The notes under the pieces: generated by a model
The model's database searches: none
Told to the model about the DNA's origin: nothing
The model's input: only the letters and a program-made list of their open reading frames with translations
NCBI GenBank assembly: GCA_944369635.1
Contig: CALVXL010000008.1
Span: forward strand, 1 to 5,402
DNA length: 5,402 nucleotides
Source: an uncultured Clostridia bacterium
GTDB lineage: Bacteria; Bacillota; Clostridia; Christensenellales; Borkfalkiaceae
Direction of reading: 5' to 3'
Translations under genes and position numbers: made by a program
Shown here: positions 1-5,058 of the stretch, in pieces
Numbering within the stretch: position 1 is the stretch's first letter
Layout: each line of letters starts with the position of its first letter

Positions 1-3
1 GTT

Positions 4-681
4 TCAACGCTTTTTTTCCTCCCATAGATCGGGACGCAATTCTTTGGTCAATTTTTCCGACTGTTCCAACCGCCACGCGTCCACTTTTCCGTGATCGCCC
101 GAAACCAAAACTTCGGGAACTTCCAGCCCGCGGAAATTCTGCGGGCGGGTATACTGCGGGTACTCCAAAAGCCCGTTGGTGAAACTTTCGTCCACGAGCG
201 AGCCCTCGCTCAGTACGCCGCCCTGAAAGCGCGCAAGGCAATCGGCGACGACCATAGCAGGCAATTCGCCGCCTGTTAAAACGAAGTCTCCCAGCGAAAT
301 TTCCTCGTCGATACAAAGATCCAGCACCCGCTGATCCACCCCTTCGTAATGCCCGCACAAAAGGACGATATGCGAATAAGAGGACAGCCGTCCCAGCATT
401 TTCTGGCTGAACGTCCTCCCCTTGGGCGAAAGATATATGCGCCTTGCCTTATGCTCGGGATCGACAAACTCGATCGCCGAGGCGATGGGTTGCGGCATCA
501 TGACCATGCCCGCGCCGCCGCCGTAAGGATAATCGTCGCACTTTTTATGTTTATCGAGAGAAAAATCCCTGATGTTCGTCACGTTGATTTCGATTTTGCC
601 GCCCGCCACCGCCCTGCCGATAATGCTTTCCCTTAAAGGAACAAACATTTCGGGGAACAACGTCAAAATGTCAATTTTCAT
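4..681 (-). CDS. trmD: tRNA (guanine-N1)-methyltransferase TrmD
   Basis: This SPOUT-family enzyme transfers a methyl group from S-adenosylmethionine to N1 of G37, next to the anticodon, in tRNAs with G36-G37, preventing +1 frameshifting. The 225-residue protein opens with the family start MKIDILTLFPEMF. It then shows GGGAGMVM (about 54-61), SPKGR (85-89), CGHYEG (109-114) and DEEISLGDFVLTGGELPAM (125-143), which form the trefoil-knot SAM site, and finally R151 and LLEYPQYTRP in the tRNA-binding part. At the position normally read as the catalytic Asp, the local motif is DESF rather than EDSF. The protein is somewhat shorter at the C terminus than the 240-255 residues usual for the family, but the stop is clear. 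I chose the ATG at 681 because a GAGGTG ribosome site precedes it and the family N terminus starts there; the frame is also open to 717. It overlaps the end of rimM by 11 bp, implying coupled translation. Identification is very secure. Confidence 0.97.
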   Translation of the reverse strand: MKIDILTLFPEMFVPLRESIIGRAVAGGKIEINVTNIRDFSLDKHKKCDDYPYGGGAGMVMMPQPIASAIEFVDPEHKARRIYLSPKGRTFSQKMLGRLSSYSHIVLLCGHYEGVDQRVLDLCIDEEISLGDFVLTGGELPAMVVADCLARFQGGVLSEGSLVDESFTNGLLEYPQYTRPQNFRGLEVPEVLVSGDHGKVDAWRLEQSEKLTKELRPDLWEEKKR

Positions 682-1183
682 AGACCGCCACCTCGGAAAA
701 ACGCTTGCCGTCCACAATGACCACGCCTTTTTCGACGTCGATCTTCACCAGCACGTCTTTGAGAAGCGGAAACATAATTTCCCGTCCGTCGGGAGCGCGC
801 AGGGTGTAAATATCGGCATAACTCTTACTTTGAATGTCGGTAACCTTTCCGAAAGTTTCGCCTTTTTCGCTGACTACGTCGCAACCCAGAACGTCCACGA
901 CGTAAAATCTGCCCTCTTCGAGAGGGGCGGCATCCTCCCGCTCCACTTTGAGGAATTTTCCGCGGAAAAGTTCCGCGGCGTTCCTGTCCGCAACGCCCGA
1001 AAGCATAACGATCACCGCGTCGGCGGCGATCGTCGTTTTGATGACCTTATATTCGGCGTCGTCGACATAGACCTTTTTCAGCGAGGAAAAACGCCTTACG
1101 TCGTCCACATACGGCTTGACTTTGAGCGCGCCTAAAATACCCTGCGGTTTCAGCACTTCGCCGATGACAAGCTTATCTACCAT
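671..1183 (-). CDS. rimM: 16S rRNA processing / 30S maturation factor RimM
   Basis: RimM is a cytoplasmic assembly factor that binds ribosomal protein S19 in immature 30S subunits and helps form the 16S rRNA head. The 170-residue length is typical. The N-terminal RimM domain (about 5-85) begins with IGEVLKPQGILGALKV, matching the family G-x-I/V-x-x-x-x-G-I-x-G-x-x-K-V pattern. The C-terminal PRC-barrel domain (about 90-168) carries GRFYVVDVLGCDVV and the IMFPLLKDVLVKIDVEKGVVIV segment. The ATG at 1181-1183 shares one base with the khpA stop (TAATG), and AAGAGG in the end of khpA is a plausible ribosome site 4 nt away. Its own TGA overlaps the start of trmD. The rimM-trmD pair is a standard bacterial arrangement. 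Nothing is unusual except the absence of ylqD before it. Confidence 0.95.
   Translation of the reverse strand: MVDKLVIGEVLKPQGILGALKVKPYVDDVRRFSSLKKVYVDDAEYKVIKTTIAADAVIVMLSGVADRNAAELFRGKFLKVEREDAAPLEEGRFYVVDVLGCDVVSEKGETFGKVTDIQSKSYADIYTLRAPDGREIMFPLLKDVLVKIDVEKGVVIVDGKRFSEVAVYEN
689..694 (-). promoter_or_regulatory. trmD ribosome binding site (GAGGTG)
   Basis: On the minus strand GAGGTG lies 7 nt before the ATG at 681, inside the last codons of rimM. It decides the trmD start: the longer in-frame reading beginning at 717 would add 12 residues that do not look like the conserved TrmD N terminus. Confidence 0.75.
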
Positions 1184-1425
1184 TACGCCTCTTCTCTTTC
1201 TTTGATTTCGACGGTGTATTTTTTATTTTCCTTCGCGGAAGCGGCTTTGACGATCGTCCTCATCGCCTTGGCGATCTTGCCTTGTCTGCCGATAACCTTG
1301 CCCATATCCGATTCCGAAAGCACGACGGTGATTTCCACGCTGTTGTCGTTTTCTTCCACCTTGTACTCGATCTCTTCGGGCTTTTCCGCGAACTGCGCGA
1401 TAATGTACTTAACTAATTCCAACAT
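1183..1425 (-). CDS. khpA: KH-domain RNA-binding protein KhpA (YlqC family)
   Basis: This is an 80-residue protein consisting of a single type II KH domain. Members of the family bind RNA broadly; in streptococci KhpA pairs with KhpB (Jag/EloR) and affects cell elongation and division, though that role is family knowledge and not shown here. The diagnostic GxxG loop is GRQG at 46-49 within MGKVIGRQGKIAKAMRTIV, which contacts RNA. It is preceded by a beta strand (about 29-37) and followed by a lysine-rich strand and the acidic tail KEREEA. The ATG at 1425 is preceded by GAGAGGG on the minus strand. It sits 22 bp after rpsP and its TAA overlaps the rimM start by one base. This position between rpsP and rimM is the canonical Gram-positive location of ylqC. 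Confidence 0.93.
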   Translation of the reverse strand: MLELVKYIIAQFAEKPEEIEYKVEENDNSVEITVVLSESDMGKVIGRQGKIAKAMRTIVKAASAKENKKYTVEIKEREEA

Positions 1426-1447
1426 TTTAAATCCCTCTCGTCAAGAC

Positions 1448-1744
1448 TTATTTCTTGGATTTTCTGGTCTTGGTTCTGGGAGCGGAAAGCTTGGTGGGTT
1501 TCTCGATGATTCCCTGTGCGACGAGAAGCGATTTCACGGTTTCCGTCGGCTGTACGCCCTTGGAAATCCAATCCTTTGCCTTATCCGCGTCGATCACCAC
1601 TTCCGCGGGCACTCTGGTCGGATCGTAATGTCCCACCTGATCGATATATGCGCCGTCGCGCGCGTTTCTGCTGTCCGTCACCACGATACGATAAAACGGG
1701 CTCTTTTTGTCGCCGAGTCTTGTCAATCTCATTTTTACTGCCAT
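1448..1744 (-). CDS. rpsP: 30S ribosomal protein S16
   Basis: S16 binds 16S rRNA in the body of the small subunit and is needed for its assembly. The 98-residue protein has the family signature throughout: MRLTRLGDKKSPFYRIVV (5-22), DSRNARDGAYIDQVGHYDP (24-42) and DWISKGVQPTETV (58-70). It ends in a basic tail of alternating Lys, Arg, Thr and Ser that is typical of rRNA-binding extensions. The ATG at 1744 has a strong AGGAG ribosome site 8 nt upstream (1753-1757), the best in the operon, fitting a highly translated ribosomal protein. It follows ffh by 39 bp of A/T-rich spacer with no convincing terminator, so it is most likely co-transcribed with ffh. Confidence 0.98.
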   Translation of the reverse strand: MAVKMRLTRLGDKKSPFYRIVVTDSRNARDGAYIDQVGHYDPTRVPAEVVIDADKAKDWISKGVQPTETVKSLLVAQGIIEKPTKLSAPRTKTRKSKK

Positions 1745-1752
1745 TGTCTTTT

Positions 1753-1757
1753 CTCCT
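1753..1757 (-). promoter_or_regulatory. rpsP Shine-Dalgarno (AGGAG)
   Basis: AGGAG on the minus strand, 8 nt before the rpsP ATG, within an A-rich stretch. It is the closest match to the anti-SD consensus in the operon. Confidence 0.75.
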
Positions 1758-1783
1758 TTTTCCTTGAAAAAATATTTTTTATA

Positions 1784-3091
1784 TCAAAATCTGAACATTT
1801 TATTGTTCTTCATCTGCTTCATCATCTGCTTGGTCTGCTCGAATTGTTTGAGCAGTTTGTTGATGTCCTGCACCGTCGTGCCCGAGCCGCGCGCTATCCT
1901 GTTTTTGCGCGAAAAATTGATGATGTTCGGATCGCGCCGTTCTTTGGGCGTCATCGAGTGAATGATCGCCTTGATCTGCTCGATCTTCTTTTCATCGATA
2001 TCGGCGTCGGAAATTTTCAGTTTATTGCCGGGCATCATGGAAAGAATATCTTTGATCCCGCCCATTTTCTTCATCGCGTCGAACTGCACGAGGTAATCTT
2101 CCAGCGTAAAGGAATTTTCGCGGAATTTCTTTTCGAACTTCTTCGCCTGCTCTTCGGAAATTGCGTTTTCCGCTTTTTCGATGAGGGATAATACGTCCCC
2201 CATGCCGAGAATGCGGCTCGCCATTCTGTCGGGATAAAACGGCTCGATATCCCCGAGCTTTTCGCCCGTACCGCAGAACTTGACGGGCTTGCCCGTGACC
2301 GCCTTGATGGAGAGCGTTGCGCCGCCGCGGGTGTCGCCGTCCAGCTTGGTCAGAATCAAACCCGTAACTTCCAGCCGCTTATTGAAGGTATCCGCAACGT
2401 CTACGGCGATCTGCCCCGTCATCGCGTCCACGGTCAAAAGAATTTCTGTCGGGTTCACTTCCTTTTTGATGTTCTCCAGCTCCTGCATGAGCTGCTCGTC
2501 GATCTGAAGCCGCCCAGCCGTATCGATGATAACGGTGTCGAACCCGTAACTTTGCGCGTACTTTACGCCTTCCCGCGCGATTTTGACGGGATTGCCCTGC
2601 CCTTTTTCAAAGACTTCCACGCCGACCTTTTCGCCGACGACCTTGAGCTGTGTGATCGCCGCGGGACGGTAGACGTCGCAGGCGACGAGCAAGGGCTTTT
2701 TACCCTGCTTTTTCAAAAGCATGCCGAGCTTGCCGCAGAACGTCGTTTTGCCCGCGCCCTGCAACCCGCACATCATGATGATCGTGGGCGGCTTGCTGGC
2801 GACTTCCAGCTTTGCGTTGGTGCTGCCCATCAGCGCGATGAGCTCTTCATTGACGATCTTGATCACCTGCTGCGCGGGACTGAGGCTTTTCAATATCTCC
2901 TGTCCCACAGCCTTTTCGCTGACCTTTGCGATGAAATCCTTCGCCACCGAAAGGCTGACGTCGGCTTCCAAAAGCGCGATGCGCACTTCCCGCATCGCCG
3001 TCTTTATCTCCAGCTCCGTCAACCTGCCGCGTTTGGTCAGCTTGGAAAAGATATGATTCAATTTTTCGCTTAACGTTGCAAACTGTGCCAT
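1784..3091 (-). CDS. ffh: Signal recognition particle GTPase Ffh (SRP54)
   Basis: Ffh binds SRP RNA and signal sequences on ribosomes and delivers nascent membrane proteins to FtsY and SecYEG. The 435-residue product is complete and of near-normal length. The N-terminal four-helix bundle spans about 1-90. The GTPase domain has the P-loop GLQGAGKTT (109-117), the SRP-specific insertion-box motif DVYRPAA (139-145), DTAGR (190-194), TKLDGDTRGG (248-257) and GTGEK (274-278). The C-terminal M domain (about 300-435) is methionine-rich; it has the SRP-RNA binding motif RIARGSGTTVQDIN (398-411) and the closing helix KQMMKQMKNNKMF. The ATG at 3091 lies 3 bp after the ylxM stop, with AAAGGA just upstream inside ylxM, so the two are translationally linked. 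The partner receptor gene ftsY is about 1 kb upstream. Identification is certain. Confidence 0.98.
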   Translation of the reverse strand: MAQFATLSEKLNHIFSKLTKRGRLTELEIKTAMREVRIALLEADVSLSVAKDFIAKVSEKAVGQEILKSLSPAQQVIKIVNEELIALMGSTNAKLEVASKPPTIIMMCGLQGAGKTTFCGKLGMLLKKQGKKPLLVACDVYRPAAITQLKVVGEKVGVEVFEKGQGNPVKIAREGVKYAQSYGFDTVIIDTAGRLQIDEQLMQELENIKKEVNPTEILLTVDAMTGQIAVDVADTFNKRLEVTGLILTKLDGDTRGGATLSIKAVTGKPVKFCGTGEKLGDIEPFYPDRMASRILGMGDVLSLIEKAENAISEEQAKKFEKKFRENSFTLEDYLVQFDAMKKMGGIKDILSMMPGNKLKISDADIDEKKIEQIKAIIHSMTPKERRDPNIINFSRKNRIARGSGTTVQDINKLLKQFEQTKQMMKQMKNNKMFRF

Positions 3092-3094
3092 AAA

Positions 3095-3400
3095 TCAATC
3101 CTTTATCGTGCGGAGAAATTCCTCGTAAAGAACTTGGTTTTCTCCTTTCAGCCTTTCGCCGAACGCCGCGAGCGCCGCCGTCTTTTTTGCAAGGTGCAAA
3201 GCGTCCTCCAGCCCGATGAGCTGTTCCTTTGCCTTGCGAAGCGCGTCGTTCACGCCCTGCCGCGATATGCCGTTGCTTTCCGCAATTTCCCCCAGCGACA
3301 GATCGAGAATATAATATTCGTACGCGATCTTTCTCCTGTTCGGATTGAGCAGTTTTTCGTACTGCTCGAACAGTTCCGCGTAATAAAGTTCCTTCGCCAT
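3095..3400 (-). CDS. ylxM: YlxM/p13-family DNA-binding-like SRP operon protein
   Basis: This 101-residue protein belongs to the YlxM family of small helix-turn-helix proteins encoded directly before ffh in many Gram-positives. In streptococci YlxM has been linked to SRP function through Ffh and SRP RNA; whether it acts that way here is inference. The region 33-57 (DLSLGEIAESNGISRQGVNDALRKA) is a sigma-70 region-4-like helix-turn-helix, and the family motif SLGEIAE-x4-SRQ-x-V is clear. The rest is charged helix. I prefer the ATG at 3400, which begins MAKELYYAELFEQYEKLL and has a G-run (GGGGGA) about 5 nt upstream; an in-frame TTG at 3412 would add four residues. The stop is 3 bp before ffh. 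A promoter-like sequence and a hairpin lie upstream. Confidence 0.93.
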   Translation of the reverse strand: MAKELYYAELFEQYEKLLNPNRRKIAYEYYILDLSLGEIAESNGISRQGVNDALRKAKEQLIGLEDALHLAKKTAALAAFGERLKGENQVLYEEFLRTIKD

Positions 3401-3434
3401 GTTTTCCCCCAAATTCTTCCGTCCGCTTTGCCTG

Positions 3435-3462
3435 ATCTTACATTAAAACCAGCGCAAAACAA
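3435..3462 (-). promoter_or_regulatory. Weak promoter candidate directly upstream of ylxM
   Basis: On the minus strand, TTGTTT (3457-3462) is separated by 16 bp from TAAGAT (3435-3440), giving an expected start near 3428 and a leader of about 28 nt before ylxM. The hexamers match consensus only 3/6 and 4/6. Its appeal is its place: it lies downstream of the hairpin and T-run, so it could drive the ffh operon even if that hairpin terminates all upstream transcription. Confidence 0.25.
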
Positions 3463-3475
3463 ATTGCCGCGGCGG

Positions 3476-3511
3476 AAAAAAGAAAGGTGTAAAGCATTTT
3501 TGCTTTACACC
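3476..3511 (-). terminator. Perfect 11-bp inverted repeat with T-rich tail (probable intrinsic terminator)
   Basis: The arms at 3486-3496 and 3501-3511 are perfect complements (GGTGTAAAGCA / TGCTTTACACC) around a 4-nt loop. On the minus strand the stem is followed at once by TTTCTTTTTT (3476-3485), the form of a Rho-independent terminator for transcripts arriving from the ftsY side. On the plus strand no T-run directly follows. The stem is only moderately GC-rich (5 of 11 pairs). Its outer arm also covers the predicted start point of the promoter at 3516-3544, so it could instead be an operator or a 5'-terminal stem of the ylxM mRNA. Confidence 0.7.
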
Positions 3512-3515
3512 ATGC

Positions 3516-3544
3516 AGTTTACATTATTTTTTCAACGTTGTCAA
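3516..3544 (-). promoter_or_regulatory. Sigma-A-type promoter candidate (TTGACA-17-TAAACT)
   Basis: On the minus strand a perfect -35 box TTGACA (3539-3544) is followed by a 17-bp spacer and TAAACT (3516-3521), a 4/6 match to TATAAT. The spacer holds an A-run. The predicted start is about 3508-3510, which is the first arm of the inverted repeat. It points toward ylxM-ffh and is the best promoter-like sequence I found in the window; I did not find one of this quality within the packed ffh-trmD genes. Confidence 0.55.
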
Positions 3545-3579
3545 GCGTTTTTACACAATACGCCGCAACAAAAGCAAAA

Positions 3580-3780
3580 TCAATCTTGCCAATCTTCCCC
3601 GTTTTCAGGCGCGAAAGGCTTGCCGCCTTCCGCTTCGCCGATGATTTTCCCCATGTCGCTACAAACCAAATCCACGTACTCGACAAATCGGAACGTCGTG
3701 GACCCTTTGCTGTGCATTACGTAAAGTTTTCCCGACGTGCTGCGTAATGACGATATTTCCCTCCCGAATAATGTTTGCAC
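3580..3780 (-). pseudogene. Out-of-frame continuation of the membrane-protein gene (frameshifted 3' part)
   Basis: This open stretch overlaps the end of the gene at 3717-4091 in the -1 frame and runs to a TGA at 3580. From about the middle onward it reads like a real protein: SGKLYVMHSKGSTTFRFVEY, then VDLVCSDMGKIIGEAEGGKP, then a polar tail ending NGEDWQD. Strand-turn-strand followed by a helix is what would be expected as the completion of the beta-rich domain started upstream. There is no good ribosome site for an independent start; the frame begins at GTG only because it is open. I read it as the 3' portion of one gene broken by a single missing base somewhere around 3720-3770. Restoring one base gives a continuous 170-residue protein from 4091. 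Confidence 0.55.
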
Positions 3781-4091
3781 GTTACCTTTGTTATTTCGTG
3801 AGGATAAAGTTTGATTACCGTTTTTTTATCGGGATAAAGATAAAACCTGCCGTCTTTAAACAAAATATAAATTTTCGGCAAGGTGCATAGCTCGACAATG
3901 CGCCAGATCAATACAAAAAACAACGCTACCGTTACCACACTGTATATTGCGACATCCGATTTTTGATCCGAATATAGCGCAAGACAGACGATAAGCGGGC
4001 AGACCAAAACCAACAAGATCCCGCCGAAAATAACCCCTGCTTTCAGTCTTTTAGCCCGCGTTGCAATAATTTTCCCGTTCTCCGTATCCAT
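3717..4091 (-). CDS. Uncharacterised two-helix membrane protein, apparently frameshifted near its 3' end
   Basis: I do not recognise this family. The 124-residue reading has a short polar, basic N terminus (1-17) and two hydrophobic segments, about 18-40 and 47-68, linked by a short charged loop. These predict a helical hairpin with both ends probably cytoplasmic. A strand-rich segment from about 73 (KIYILFKDGRFYLYPDKK, then VIKLYPHEITKVTC) resembles the start of a small PH-like beta domain seen in some Gram-positive membrane proteins; this is a guess from pattern only. The frame then ends in AARRENFT, while a sensible continuation exists in the -1 frame (to 3580). The ATG at 4091 follows ftsY by 25 bp and is preceded by a six-G run (4095-4100). 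A longer open frame into ftsY is less likely. The gene looks more A/T-rich than its neighbours and interrupts the usual ftsY-ylxM adjacency. Confidence 0.7.
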   Translation of the reverse strand: MDTENGKIIATRAKRLKAGVIFGGILLVLVCPLIVCLALYSDQKSDVAIYSVVTVALFFVLIWRIVELCTLPKIYILFKDGRFYLYPDKKTVIKLYPHEITKVTCKHYSGGKYRHYAARRENFT

Positions 4092-4116
4092 AAGCCCCCC
4101 GACAAACAGAAAATCT

Positions 4117-5016
4117 TTATTCAAACAGTGCGTCGACGAATTCTTCTGCGTCAAACTCTTCGATATCGTCTATCTTTTCGCCCGTACCGACGTAAACGAC
4201 GGGAACTTCCAGTTCGGAACAAAGGGAAACCACAAATCCGCCCTTCGCCGTGCCGTCCAGCTTGGTCAGAATGATACCGTCCAGCCCGACGTCGTCCTTA
4301 AACGCCTCCACCTGGTTGTAGGCGTTCTGTCCCGTGCTCGCGTCGAGCACGATGATTTTATAAAAGTTGGCTTCGGGAAATTCGCGGTTGACCACGCGAT
4401 CCATCTTTTTAAGCTCTTCCATAAGGTTGGCTTTCACGTGCAGTCTGCCCGCCGTGTCGATGATGAGAATATCGGTATTTTTCGCTTTCACGGAGCTGAC
4501 CGCGTCGTACACGACGGCGGAAGGGTCCGCGCCCTCCGCGTGTTTGACGATGCGGACTTTTGCCCTGTCCGCCCACACGGAAAGCTGTTCGCTTGCCGCC
4601 GCGCGGAATGTATCCGCCGCGGCGATGGTGACGGAAAACCCGTCTTTTGCGTAAAGATTGGCGAGCTTGCCGATGGACGTGGTCTTGCCGACGCCGTTGA
4701 CGCCGACAACCATAATGACTGCGGGCGTGCAGATTTCCAAAGGCTCCGCAGCCGTAAGTTTATCGTAGATCGCCTCTTTCAAAAGCCCGACGACGTAATC
4801 TTTATCGCGGCATTTTTCCTCGATGGCGCGCTCTTTTATTGCCTCCACGATGTCGTCCGCCGTGCGGACGCTTACGTCGGAAGCGATCAGAATTTCTTCC
4901 AGATCCTCGTAAAATTCGTTGCCGAGTTTATTGCGCGAAAAAAGATCGGTCAGCTTCGCCGCAAGCGAATTTTTCGTCTTTTTGAGCGCCTCTTTCAGTT
5001 TGGAGAAAAAGCCCAT
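4117..5016 (-). CDS. ftsY: Signal recognition particle receptor FtsY
   Basis: FtsY is the membrane-associated SRP receptor GTPase that pairs with Ffh to hand ribosomes to the translocon. The 299-residue protein has a short amphipathic, lysine-rich N terminus (MGFFSKLKEALKKTK) instead of a long acidic domain, then the N-domain helix bundle (about 18-90). The GTPase domain shows GVNGVGKTT (105-113), DTFRAAA (135-141), DTAGR (187-191), TKLDGTAKGG (251-260) and GTGEK (277-281), and ends with the typical DDIEEFDAEEFVDALF. DTFRAA rather than DVYRPAA separates FtsY from Ffh. The ATG at 5016 has AAAGGA upstream. It follows smc by 42 bp, the standard smc-ftsY pairing, and no terminator is visible between them. 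Confidence 0.98.
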   Translation of the reverse strand: MGFFSKLKEALKKTKNSLAAKLTDLFSRNKLGNEFYEDLEEILIASDVSVRTADDIVEAIKERAIEEKCRDKDYVVGLLKEAIYDKLTAAEPLEICTPAVIMVVGVNGVGKTTSIGKLANLYAKDGFSVTIAAADTFRAAASEQLSVWADRAKVRIVKHAEGADPSAVVYDAVSSVKAKNTDILIIDTAGRLHVKANLMEELKKMDRVVNREFPEANFYKIIVLDASTGQNAYNQVEAFKDDVGLDGIILTKLDGTAKGGFVVSLCSELEVPVVYVGTGEKIDDIEEFDAEEFVDALFE

Positions 5017-5058
5017 ATTTCTTTCCTTTCGGTATTATTTTTACCCTTTTTATCCGGT

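Noticed and set aside
572..1135. 187-residue open frame on the plus strand
   Set aside because: It is antisense to rimM and the start of trmD, both strongly supported, and has no ribosome site or family resemblance.
1767..1780. 14-bp perfect A/T palindrome in the ffh-rpsP spacer
   Set aside because: It contains only A and T, so its stem would be too weak for an intrinsic terminator, and S16 needs to be transcribed through it. Probably just an A/T-rich spacer.
1202..2191. 329-residue open frame on the plus strand
   Set aside because: It spans khpA, rpsP and the end of ffh on the opposite strand, ignoring their boundaries. Its composition (runs of Leu, Phe, His, Arg) is that of an antisense shadow.
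3401..3579. SRP RNA (ffs/scr) gene in the non-coding gap near ffh
   Set aside because: I looked for the conserved SRP RNA apical hairpin (GGAA-type tetraloop with its symmetric internal loop) on both strands and did not see it; the only strong stem is the short T-tailed inverted repeat.
3717..3780. Programmed -1 ribosomal frameshift site in the membrane-protein gene
   Set aside because: GGGAAAA is present but in the wrong register for moving from the upstream frame to the downstream frame, and no other canonical heptamer is in place. Mutation or sequencing error is the simpler reading.
5017..5058. Possible terminator between smc and ftsY (GGTA...TACC with T-runs)
   Set aside because: The arms are only 4 bp with a long loop; nothing separates smc and ftsY convincingly.
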